Shown piece by piece: positions 42,101-54,100 of a DNA stretch of 64,000 nucleotides; positions within the stretch are counted from its first letter, which is position 1, and each line of letters starts with the position of its first letter. Source of the DNA: Halichondria panicea (Eukaryota > Porifera > Demospongiae > Suberitida > Halichondriidae); NCBI RefSeq assembly GCF_963675165.1, contig NC_087392.1, positions 4,795,442 to 4,859,441 on the forward strand, in the 5' to 3' direction. Made by a program: the position numbers and the translations under genes. The notes under the pieces are model-generated. The model worked only from the letters and a program-made list of their open reading frames with translations, was not told where the DNA came from and did no database searches.

Positions 42101-45100
42101 TCCCTTTTCCTGGATGATAAGAGAGGTGGTCACTGCTCAGGGAATAAATGTGCGAGGTATGCACACTTCAATTATTATTGTGGGCAGTATATAATAACAG
42201 TATGCATTTCATCACGCTCTCTGTTAGTGATTTGTCATTGTAATAGGTGCCAGAAATCGTGGGTTTGCTCTGCAAACCATTTGTGAGACTCTGAGTCTTA
42301 CTAGAGTGGGTTTAATCTTGGACAGTGTCAAAGAGGTCCATATTGACCAGTTATACAGACTTTACCTTCATGACTTTGTCCGATACGTGCACAATAGCAG
42401 CCTCAAGAATCACCTTACTATAACGGAATATCAAGTGATTTATGAAACGTTTTGTAGGCCCTTGAAATTTAAATATTGCTCCTCACATGCAGTTAATTAT
42501 GGAAGCATTAGATGCTATGACGCACCGTAATGAATTTTGCTCTGTGGATGGTCATGAGTCACTATCTCGTAAGATAGTGGCTCTTCATCTGATTCATGGT
42601 CAGTGGTCCACTGAGGTGATGCAGTTTAGCCAGCTGGTTCTGAACAGACCAGGGATCTTACATTCACTCTCTATAATGAACCCATTGGCCAGAGCAGGAA
42701 AAGAAGTATGTGATCACGGTGTCTTAAAACAAATTTCTCTTTTTGATTCAGGTCTCCTATAATGTCAATAAATTACTGTAGGCGTTTACTCTTCACTTGT
42801 GTGCTGTACAAAGAGTGTTAGAGTCAGACCACGAAGATGGTGACCCCACAAGCCCATCCTGGGCTGGCCTCAATCCTCCATTGCACAATCTCTCCACTAG
42901 GAAGCAGGATGAGGTCACTCGAAACCTGCAGCGCTGGTTGAACAATGTTCGTTTGTCTCAGAATGTTATTGAAACTATCCTGAGATCAAATAGTGTGAAT
43001 GATGCTACAATAACGTCCAGGTAAGTGATTTTCATGGTCCTCTATAAAATTATACATACTGATCAGGCTGACTTGGCAAAGGATCAGAGCTTTGCAGATA
43101 TTTGCTGAGACCGTGTATCTGCCTCATTCCAGAGTGAAGGGAGTTCCCTTCATCACTAAAAAACTTGAATTTGTAAGCAATGCCCCTATAATTATACCTT
43201 TTCTGTGCATATATATACTAAACTCAATACAGACATTAAAAAGGCATTCTGACTTTTTAAAGAAAGACACACTACTTGCTGTCAAGCAGTTTTTGAAGAC
43301 CTTTTTTGATTTGAAGCAGCTTGAAGCTGACAAAGGCACAAAGGATAAAATAAAAGACAGTTGCAACCGTTTTTTTATTGAGGTTGTCTCCAGTCTGTGT
43401 TTCGGTGGTAGGGAGATCCCGGAGTCAGAGCTGATTGAGCTGCTGTTGGATAATGTCCTGCAGGACAGAGAAACTAGTGCATTGTCACCCTATAAAAAGC
43501 AGGACCAAACTCCCGTCATCAGATCATTCCTACTGCAGCTTCTACTGGAGCACGAGTGAGTATTCAGCTGTATATACATACATTGTCTTAACATGAATTT
43601 TGTGTGCATGTGCATGGACAGACCTAAACAGGTACGGCAATACATGGACAACTACTACCAACGATCCAGTGTGGTTAGCCGTGGCCATGGCATGGACCAG
43701 GATCTCTGTCTGCTTTCTATTCAGTGCTTTGAAGTATGTCTGTGCAGATGTATATGTATTTTATAGGTGTTGGATAAGTGAGCATCCCCTCCTTTACACA
43801 ATCATGCACACATACTTAATTAGGATGCACTACATAAACGGATGAGTATCCTCTCTCCTGATGACAAAGCTAACAAAGTCATGCAGCTCCTGGAGAGTAG
43901 CCATTTAGCACTACAGGAACATTTGGGGACACCGACAGTTCGTCTTAAATACCTTGAGGCAGTGGCAGGCATTCGTTTTGCCCTTTCTATTCTAGCTGAG
44001 CAGTTAAAGAGTAACACTGTCCGCTACTCTCTCCTCAAAGTGGCTAAAAAGCTATGTATAGACACCAGAGTGAACATAATAGACCCCACAGGAAAATTAG
44101 ACACTACAGGACCTGTGCTCTATCTCATAAAGCTCATAGTGAGGCAGTTTGGTTTCCCTTGTCTTCGGGCTGTGAGTCGGGTCCATTCCTGGCTCGTCCC
44201 TGAGGGCTTAAAGAGGGCTGACAATGTGAGTTTTCCTTTGGCTATATATATAATTATGAGATCCATCTCTATACATGTACAGGAGGAGAGACCCATCGAC
44301 CCTTTTGTGCTGTATGAACGAGACTATCAGGATATGCGGATCGCTGTCAACACTGCATTGCGTACAAAAAAAACAACAGACCTTACTACCTGTGTGGAGG
44401 TAAGTATACCTGTAGTATATACATGCACTCTAAAACATGCTTCTGTGCCACATTATTTAACTTGGCGCTTGCAGCTCACTAATATCGCAGCACTATACAC
44501 ATTTACCGTATCGATAACCCTATATCCCGGGAACCACAAAACAGGAAATGAAACATAATTATCACATCACATAATTACAATCATCATGAATGTGTGATAC
44601 AATTAAGTTATGCAATACTTATTACCTTTGTATGCTCTGCACAGGGTGGAGCTAAGTTTTGTCTATTGGCCTTCGTCCTGTACCAAAAGAGCACTCTCTC
44701 ACTAGCCACCACAGTACCAACAGAGCCAATACAACAGGAGGTATGCTGATATTATAATCCTATGCATGTCAAATCTCTACTGCAAATCAGGAACACAAAG
44801 TACTGAAAGACTTCCTACGAGACAGCCCAAGCATCTCAACAGACTTGCTACATGTTCTGCGTTTGCTCCTGGCTAATCGCCAGAGTGGTACTCTGGTTCA
44901 GATGGTTGCCTCACCCTATCAAGCAGGCCTACATAGGACCCTCACTGGCCTTGTAGTGCACACGGTCACTGTGTTACTGAGCAGGGCTAACACTGAACTA
45001 CTGCTGCCATTTATTAACATGATTAACAACCCCGCTGCTCTGGAGGTCAGTCCATGACTGTTAAAACTATGCTGACCCCACACGCTCTGTTCACAGGATG

Positions 45101-48100
45101 CGTATCTGCCCACCATGCAAGACAACCTGGTCCATGAAGTGAAAAAAGCACACGAAGGCAGTGCAAATGAAACATCCAAGTTCTACAGTAAGCATGCGCA
45201 CATGCCCATGTGTTCAATTGCCTAAAACATTATTATATATAGAATGTCCAAATGGTCACCTGTATCTCATCGGAGACGTGAGTTTCATATTGGTACTAGT
45301 ATACCGCCTGTAGAAACCACAGTAAAATCCTATTATATCAGCTACAGCTTAGTGCGAACACCATAGAGATCAAATGGAAACTATGCTAGCACGTACATGC
45401 CATAGATTAGGATCTAGAAAACAGCTCAGTGATTCTATAAGCCTCTAGCCACCAATGCTATCTTTGCAAACGAAATCTTAATTTGTTCTTGAGTTAAAGC
45501 TCGAGCTACATGGATTATGACTCATCAATAATTTATATATATGCTTGTTACATGGAAATTACTCTTCATTTGCTTTAAATATCCAAAAATCCACGGCTCC
45601 CCTGAATATGAGTTATATGGCTTATAATGCATGCTCGTGGCGCACATCATACGCAGCCGCCGCATTCCTTTTGATATGCCCACGCAAGCCTCAATACAAT
45701 AAGCATATTGTCTTGTTTCAAAGTTTACATTGTGAATGGCATCATGCATTTTTTTTTAAGTATGGTAAGCCTTGGGTACGGAAAACCTGTCCTGAGTGTT
45801 ATGCAGCCATTGGAGGCACTCACCATACACTGTTGGCTGACAACTCGGAAGCACAAGTGTAAGTGTATTGTAATTTTCAAAATATCAAGACTTATTGCTC
45901 ATTGTGCAGATCAAAAGATTGTACTGTATTTACTGTTGTATTTACTGTTGTAAATTAGTAAAACCAGTAGGTTTTACATAGGATTGGCAGTGGGTTTGCC
46001 GTGTTTAGCAATATTTTGACTCATGTTCAAACTGTTCTATCTCTGCAGGGAAAGGCCACATCAAGAACCTGAATAGACAGATAGTTTATTTTAGCCTTTT
46101 CTCTCTTTGTATCTCTCATTTCATAATCCATGAACGTTTTAAATGTATGAATATTGTCATTTTAAAAATTGCACTATTTCGACGTTTCACCGCTCTTTGT
46201 CTGACTAAGTAGATCTAAGTAAGTAAGTGAGTGAGTAAGTTTCTTGCCCAGCATTTACTCCAAGTACAGCCCTCTCCAAGACATTCTGCACAGGGTTTCC
46301 AAACGACTACAACCTGGATTACAAAGCGCTTCTTCAGATTTGCGATTGCTTCCACGAGGCAGATGACCTCTCAGTCTCTATTTCTCTTACCTAGACAATT
46401 CCGCCATCTTTAATGACTCTTTGTGGCCAAATAATAGATAGGCGTGGCTAAGAAACCGTGCGCCTAAAATCAGTGCAGTGCTTTTCCAGAGCCTGGAGGT
46501 GTTGCTTTTCTTCACACTGTTCAGCTCTAGCTCCCTTTCTCTGACAAGCATGCTATATGCACTGGCTATATATATCATGCTCTTAAAATGGCTGTCATTT
46601 AATACTGATTCACAAATTCAACATATCAAGCAATAATTATTACTAGTCTATAATTATTAGTCCAGAGATATTCGAGAAGATATCTGATTAGTCCTGTCTT
46701 CTCTTCTTGAACTTCTGTACTGCCTCTTGACGTTCCACTTGTATTGAAAAAGAAAGGGAATCCGACTAGAAAAACATTTGCAATGTGAAAAATTGCTAGG
46801 ATTGGCCAGGGGAACCACAAAAAAGCGTGGAAACAAGAAATCCGACGAGAGCATAACTCCAATCCGTTACAGTGTCATGAACATGTACAATACATAGTAT
46901 ATAGACTGTGTTCCAGATCCATCTCTACCAGCTTCCATCCACCACATCATTCCATGCAGGTCACCAGTACGGTCCGTGCATGTTACTACGCATGGATGGA
47001 CTGTGTGTACTTGTGCTCAACACTGCATGTATTAGGAACATCAATTCATCACAAATCATCATGATTATATGCCCGCACATTCCAAAATGGATGTATAATA
47101 AAAGGATTGGTCATCACCCCCCACCAGTAAAAATTGCGTATTTATATTATAATTATTGGCCGGGAAAACAACCAGTACATGTGATTGACATTGTAACGGA
47201 GTGGAGTTATGCTCTCGTCGGATTTCTTGTTTCCACGCTTTTTTGTGGTTCCCCTGGCCAATCCTAGCAATTTTTCACATTGCAAATGTTTTTCTAGTCG
47301 GATACAGTACATGCCTGGGTAATTAATGTACCTAGATGATATTGATATTATCCACGCAGGATGCATACCAATTCAACCTAGCACCATACACCCACCACCC
47401 AGGATAGTAATTAGCTTGCGCATTGGTTTTATAAGAAACTGGAGTGCATCGATGTGTGGCGAATCCCAAAATCCTGCAATATGATTGGTCCATTGTAGGT
47501 AGTGATCCTTGAAATGATTACACAATCAGTAATAAGTAGGTTATAACATCATGCCCTCGTGCTGTACTGCTAATACAACACTCTTGCCTGCACAGTAAAA
47601 ACAGATTCGTTATAATAACATAAAACATCTCAAATAAAATGCATCATTTGAAATTTAATGTAGAAATGACAGAAATTTATGTCATTTCTACATTAAATTT
47701 CAAATGATGCATTTTATTTGAGATGTTTTATGTTATTATAACGAATCTGTTTTTACTGTGTGAGTAATATATAACCTACACTTACGTCATGGCATCTCCA
47801 AATGAGTTGTCCACTACATAAGACGTTTGTAAGTCACCAATTTCATGCAGTCATGTAATCTGAGTTAAGTATAAGTTATTGGGGCGAGCCCTGAGGCTCG
47901 TCCCATAGTAGCGAGTACTGCAGGAGAGCTCAGCGACCTAGATATCCGTCTATCCGTCTGTCTTTTTATATTCGTGTGTTTGTGTGTGTCACACGGTCAG
48001 TTCAAGCTTTTTAGCGTGACGATCGCTGCATTTTCAACGATCAGTTGTATTCAATACATGAGCAAGACATTAATATTTCTACTGGATGAAACTGATACAG

Positions 48101-51100
48101 CTCAAAAACTAAGGCAATGAAGCAATGGCGTTTCCTACGCCATATCGAAGACACTATCTGCTGACAATATCTGCTGACAACGCTAAGGGAAGTTTGACAA
48201 CAATTAAGTAGGAGTAATGTGACAGAAGTTCGTCTGTCGTCAAAAGGTTCTAATAGAGAATTACTACCGTTAGGAAACAGCAAGTCGAACAAGAGATTCC
48301 TGCTCACTACAACTTCTTCGCTAAGACTAGGCTCGCCCCACACAATATATGCTTCCAGCATTCCCCTAGTTATGCCAAGGTATGCGCAAATGAGGTATAC
48401 GGTAGTGTGTTTGTGTGTGTCTGTCTGTCTGCATGTCTATCTGTTGTAGACTGCTATACGGCTGCTTCGGGATAGCAAGTGCAAGTAAGAGCTTCGATAG
48501 GCTTCTAGTCATGTTTTCTTGGATTTCAGTTTGTGGATTTGCAAAATAATGCTTCGTTGTCGAGGTATAATTATGCTTAGTTTTGCTCACTCGGAATGCC
48601 ATTGCAGCCTTTTCAGAATATTCCGTAGCATAACTTGTCCATGGAGTGTTGTTAGCTCTGCACTAGAACGCTATTGGTAGCAGTAGCTGCAAGAGTGAGA
48701 AAAGAGCTAGCTGCAAAGTTATTGGGTGCCGTTAGTGTCAAAATCCAAAACTGGATGCTGTAAATCAAAAGGAGTCGATGTTTACTAAGAGTCAATGTTA
48801 TAAAGGTCAATGACAACATTGACTAAACTTCATGAAATAATAATTTTGACACAAACGGCACCCCATAATACAATGTACAAAGCTGCACTGTTCACAGCAG
48901 TACTTTGGCTATCGTTTTAGCAACAATCATGATTTATCATTTCCCACTATTTTGCAGCATTCACTTAATGCATTCATTGTGCATGTGTGTATTTAATAGC
49001 AGACCTCAGCTATAGCCTCAGCGGTGCTTTCATTACTCATGCAAGAGGATGTACAGACGAGTTGTATTAGCAGTATACAGCACGAGGGCATGACGTAATA
49101 AACCTACTTATTGCTGAGATTGTGTAATAATTTCAAGGATCATTACCTTATGGACCAATCAGATTGCGGAATTCTACCAGACTGCATTGGGATTCGCCAA
49201 GCGTCAATGCACTCCAGTTTCTTAAAGCTAATAGGGTGGTAGTCTCTCAGGTCTAGGCGGTGCTTTTAGAAAGAACGTCTGCATGGTGAAGTTCCAAGAG
49301 CGCATGCATAAAAGATTACAGTACGGGCAGAATCCAAAACCACTACTATAAATAGAACAATTCTTGAAATCGCTCACTGCTGCATGTGCATGGAATTTAA
49401 TCCCACGTGACCATAGTTCTATTTATAGTAGTGGTTTTGGATTCTTCCCAGTACTGTAGCAGACGGAGGTTACACGCTCTCTCTCTTTTATGCGCTCTTG
49501 TCAAGTTCCTATGAAATCATAGATACAAGAGGAAGAGGATCGGAAACGAGGTCACGTGAACTCAATTAGCACAGACTATCCTCGTTAGACAGAAGTATGG
49601 TGGGCGTGGCTTACACTAATAGCGTACACATAGACCACAAAATGGCACAAAAATAATTATTATTGCTGTATCTTGAAATATTACATGTATGCACATGGTG
49701 GTAGCCACAAAGCCATCTTTTCCTTTTATTTCATGTAACTACGGATCAACGGTATAGGCTTTTACTTTTTAAAAACTAGCCGATGCAGTGCAGCAGAAGA
49801 CAAAGTGTTAGTGTACAGTTTTCAAGTCCTATACAGTAAGTGAGTTACTACCCACTAATAAATGAGTAAAAAGCCTGAACAAGAGGTTTGCATGGCTCTA
49901 ATCTCACAGGATATCATAAAACAATGATTGATGCATGCAGTGATGCTCGCAGTGATGCTCTTAAATCAACTTAGCTTACCTTGGTAGTTGAAGGATCGCT
50001 CCAAACATGCCTTCTTTGCCTTTGCATAAAACGCGGATCAATTGTGAGGCTTACCGTATAGGATTGATAGCACACGTGATCTCGTTTCCAATCCTCTTCC
50101 TCTTATATCTATAATTATGGTGAAACTTGTGTAGAACCCCAGGAATTTCTTGGACTGGTAATTAACCGCACTGGATGTGGACGCCCACGATCAGCCATGA
50201 ATAAATCCCACTACAGAAATAGGAACACTTAAATAATTATGGCCTGCACGTCCTGTGCGGCTAATTACCGGTCCAATGGACTTCCACACGAGTTTCACAT
50301 AGGAACTTGACCAAAAGTTCTTTTCTAAAGCGCTGCCTAGACCCGAGACTAATACGATGGTGGGTGGTGCTTTAGGTTGAATTGGTCTCAATTATATCAC
50401 CCAGGTATATTGACGGCGACCACATTCTGGGTGAGATATTATAATACAACATTATAATGAGCAATAACATGTGCTATAGTACATTGTTGCTGTTGCAGTA
50501 ACGACATGACCAAGACTGGCCATGACCTTGGTTCCCCGCAACAACGCCCTGTCAATCTAAAAAGAGAGAGGGAACTATCCGCCACTGCTGTGGGCATCAT
50601 AAGGGCACTCATGCACGTTTCCTTCCTCTGGGCGGCCTGCCATAACCAATATCAGCTGGTGGACATTGCCAGAGTTACCCGGAGTGTGGTACCGCTTCAG
50701 GACCTGGCAGAGTTTTTTTGGCTCCATCTAGAGAAGGATTTGGAGTGTATGCAGAATAGCACTGGGAGGGCAGTGGATGAATGTTTCATGATCCTGCATC
50801 TGGTTCTGAAGCAAATACTAACATCTGACTACGTACCTATGTGTGAGTTGTGCAAAAACTGGAGTGTGTGCACTCAATTTATTGTGTAAAGTTGCAGCTC
50901 CGATGTCTGCCAATGTCAACCAGCTACAGTCTAAGGATGCCCGTAAAGAGTGGGAAAGACTATTCAATACTTGTTATATTGAACCGATGCTTAGTCAACT
51001 GCCGACATGTATGGATACAGCGTGGGATCTAGTAGCTAACGATGATCAACAAGGTAAGACTATACCGTATGTATAGCTGGTTATTTTTGCAGATTGCTCA

Positions 51101-54100
51101 AACTAAACATTTCACGAATGTTATTATCGTAAATAGTGGTTCAAATAACGGCCCTAGAGAGGTATTTCAACGAGGTGTGAGGTCAATCCTCGAAAACCTA
51201 AGCTATACGGTATCATATAATATTGCTCAAAAGAGGTACGACAGGCTCGGTGCAGCTCTATATAGTCTTTGATTGCATGAGTTATCCACCCACGCCCTGC
51301 CCACGTCGTATGTTATTGCTGAGCTCTACCGCGGCTGTCGGACATCCTTTGAGTTGTACTATACTGTCGTAAATAGAGTCAATACGGTAGACCCTCGCTA
51401 TTCCAGCTCTCTGAAGTACGGCCACCTTAATATACCGGCCATTTGGCTTGGCACATATTGCTAGCTAGATGCATGTTTACTGCACGAACTTCACCCTAAA
51501 GTACGACCACTCGCTATTCTATATACTGCATAGCCAGTGCTGCCTACAACAAAACTAGGTTTTTTTATATTACGGCTGGATATGACATGTGGTTTGGCAG
51601 ATAAAACTGGATTTCACTAGAGCAGAATCATTCATTGTCCTCGAGACAAGAACCGCGAAATAATTATTAGTCATTAGATTCGAGGTAAGGTCGTTTTTAA
51701 GCCGCGGCTATTTCCTGAAATACAGCCACCTCGCTATTCCGGCCAAGCTGCACTGTCCCAAGGAGGGTGACCGGATTAACGAGAGTCTACTGCATGTACA
51801 GTGTACACCCACAGTATGTGGTCAATATAAGAAAACTAATATTAATCGTGGCCCATGCAGGACACAATCTGATTGACATAAAGCACCACCCACCACCTAT
51901 TAGCTTACATAAGAAAACTGTAGTATGCATTGATGCGTGGCAAATCTTTCCCATGCACTTAATTAGGGATTCACCTTCAATTGATTTGTATACATATAGC
52001 TAGTTATATGCATCATGCATGTGAACCTCCATAAAACGGACACCATTGGGGAACAGCCTTTTGGAGAGGTGGTCTTCTTTGGGAGGTTTCGATTGCCAGC
52101 TATATGTATGTTCTATATGAGTCATTTTTTGCTTGCAAATGAATATTGAGGCTTTGCTAACTGCTTCTTTAGCTCATACAAGCTTTGAAAAGGCTGTAGG
52201 GACAAGCTACAGCTAGGTTTTGCAAAATAATGCTATCTCAGCAATGCTAATTCTGGGTGTAGCACCCCCTTCTTCAAAATCCTGGCTACGCCTCTGTGTT
52301 GTGCTCTTTAGCAAGCTCCATCACTTTCCAATATTGTAAACTGTTATGGAAGACGACAGTTAACCCTCCTATAGACTGTTATAGTATAGCCAGTGAAAAC
52401 CAAGCTATATATATTGCATGAGTCGGGATCCCACTGAAATCGCTGATCCATACGTTTGTACCATCACTGTGTGGTTTTCACATAAGTGCGTGACTATTGT
52501 GGCAACTATCAGGAAAAAACACATGAAAAACGCACACGCACTCTGCGTGAAAACTACACATCATTTTTTACAGTTCATCCTTTCACTATTAATAGCTAAA
52601 TTTTATGCCGTGGGATTGCTGCTGTTTTGGCTGCTTGAAGATCTGCACTTTTCATGCAAATCTGCATGCTTTAAACTTGGATTGTTATTACTAAGGCACA
52701 CGTGATGCATGTCCTACCTCCTCTGGTCCTCTGGTAGGAAATAGTGAAAAGAGTAGGAAATGGTCGACCATGCTTGTTGCTAAAAATGACGCCTTTATAC
52801 GATGGGCTGGCAGCAACGTGAAATCTCGTACAGTCCAATTTTAAATCAGTAGAAATCAACAGAAATTTGAGCTCTGTTCTCACTCTTGCAGCTAGAATAG
52901 TTAAGTTATCAACAAATGTTGCTACACATGAGTCTAAAGAGTCTGCAATAGCTATAGCCTTCAAAGTAAGCAAACCCATAGCCATGCATAAATCGAGATG
53001 AAGTATATTAGTTTTGCAAATATCTACTACTGGTGATTGCAATCCAAGAAATTACTAGAAGCATAGAAACTCACTGAGCAGCGATAACATGCACAGTCTA
53101 GACAGACACACTATATACCGTATACTTTGTGCATGCGCAACCGCGGCATGATTATGTTCTACTATATATAATTCCTTGTGTTTTGACATCATTGTTTTAT
53201 TGTTTTCGTTGGCCAACACATGTGCAAAAGTCAACTTTACCGGGCCCTCTTCCCCAACCAATGATTAGCGAAAGTGGGCATTGGGATGAGGCTTATAACT
53301 TTACCCGTGCATTGTATCTATATCCTATAGTGCAAGACAGTCTGTTTTACCTGGCCTTTGAGAAGGTCAAAGTGGATGAGAAGAATATGGACGTTCATCT
53401 CTGGAGCTACAGACCACAGATCAACCTGCAGCACCTCGAAAGTACTTTAAAGACTGGAAGCAAATGTAAAATCCTGGAAGCATTCCTTACAGCTGTGAGT
53501 CTGCATACAGTAACTGTCACAGTGTGTGAATGTGACATTATTATCTGTATAATAATATAGGAGCCAAGTCTACGTGCTACTCAATACCTGCCAGACATTG
53601 TAAAACTTCAACAGTTTATGTTTGAGTCCTTTGACAGACGCCTAGACAAGAGCAAAGCAGAGACCATGACCATCAGACAATTCCTGAGGGATGTGAAGGA
53701 GACTAGGAATGGTATAGCAAATAATTATAACATGTAAAACCATGGATATATATAATAATTATATACATGTATACAACCGGTAGAACTACTATCCATGGTG
53801 AAACAAGAGCATGTGCATGCTGGTTATGAATTATTACAGAACACATCCAAAAGGAGTGCCAGGAAATGATCAAGAGTTTGAAGAAAGCATGGGCTCTTGT
53901 GAGACATAAGCTCAAGAATCACAGTAAGTGTATGCCGTTCATGCACTGAATTTCACCCCACCCCTCTTTAGACCGACTACCTGTGGAGGAAGACTACCTG
54001 CTTCCAGAGATCACGGAAGATACTAGCATGGTCTACCTGATCCCAACTACCATGAGGGAGGGACGTTGCACCACAGCACTAGTCGACTATCTCGTTCTCA

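Larger units (their letters stand above)
45859..50498. other. Intron 60: 4.6 kb of nested elements
   Basis: Contains a family F element (46765-47305), an outer element with inverted ends (47405-49240) holding a perfect palindrome (47591-47760), a GGGCGAGCC-ended element (about 47880-48335) and a family A copy (48366-49040), then two fold-backs (49290-49512, 49526-50115). 45859-46680 is unassigned. A TGAGTGAG-type short tract lies near 46215. Confidence 0.65.

Noticed and set aside
43173-43232. Possible RING residues hidden in the short intron between exons 51 and 52
   Set aside because: The 60-base interval has good GT and AG borders and no CxxC pattern; reading through would break the frame or add unrelated residues.
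46626-46862. Hydrophobic minus-strand frame resembling a small membrane protein; also at 33547-33792 and 62520-62768
   Set aside because: It is the translated complement of the family F terminal repeat, present in several copies and not flanked by gene signals.
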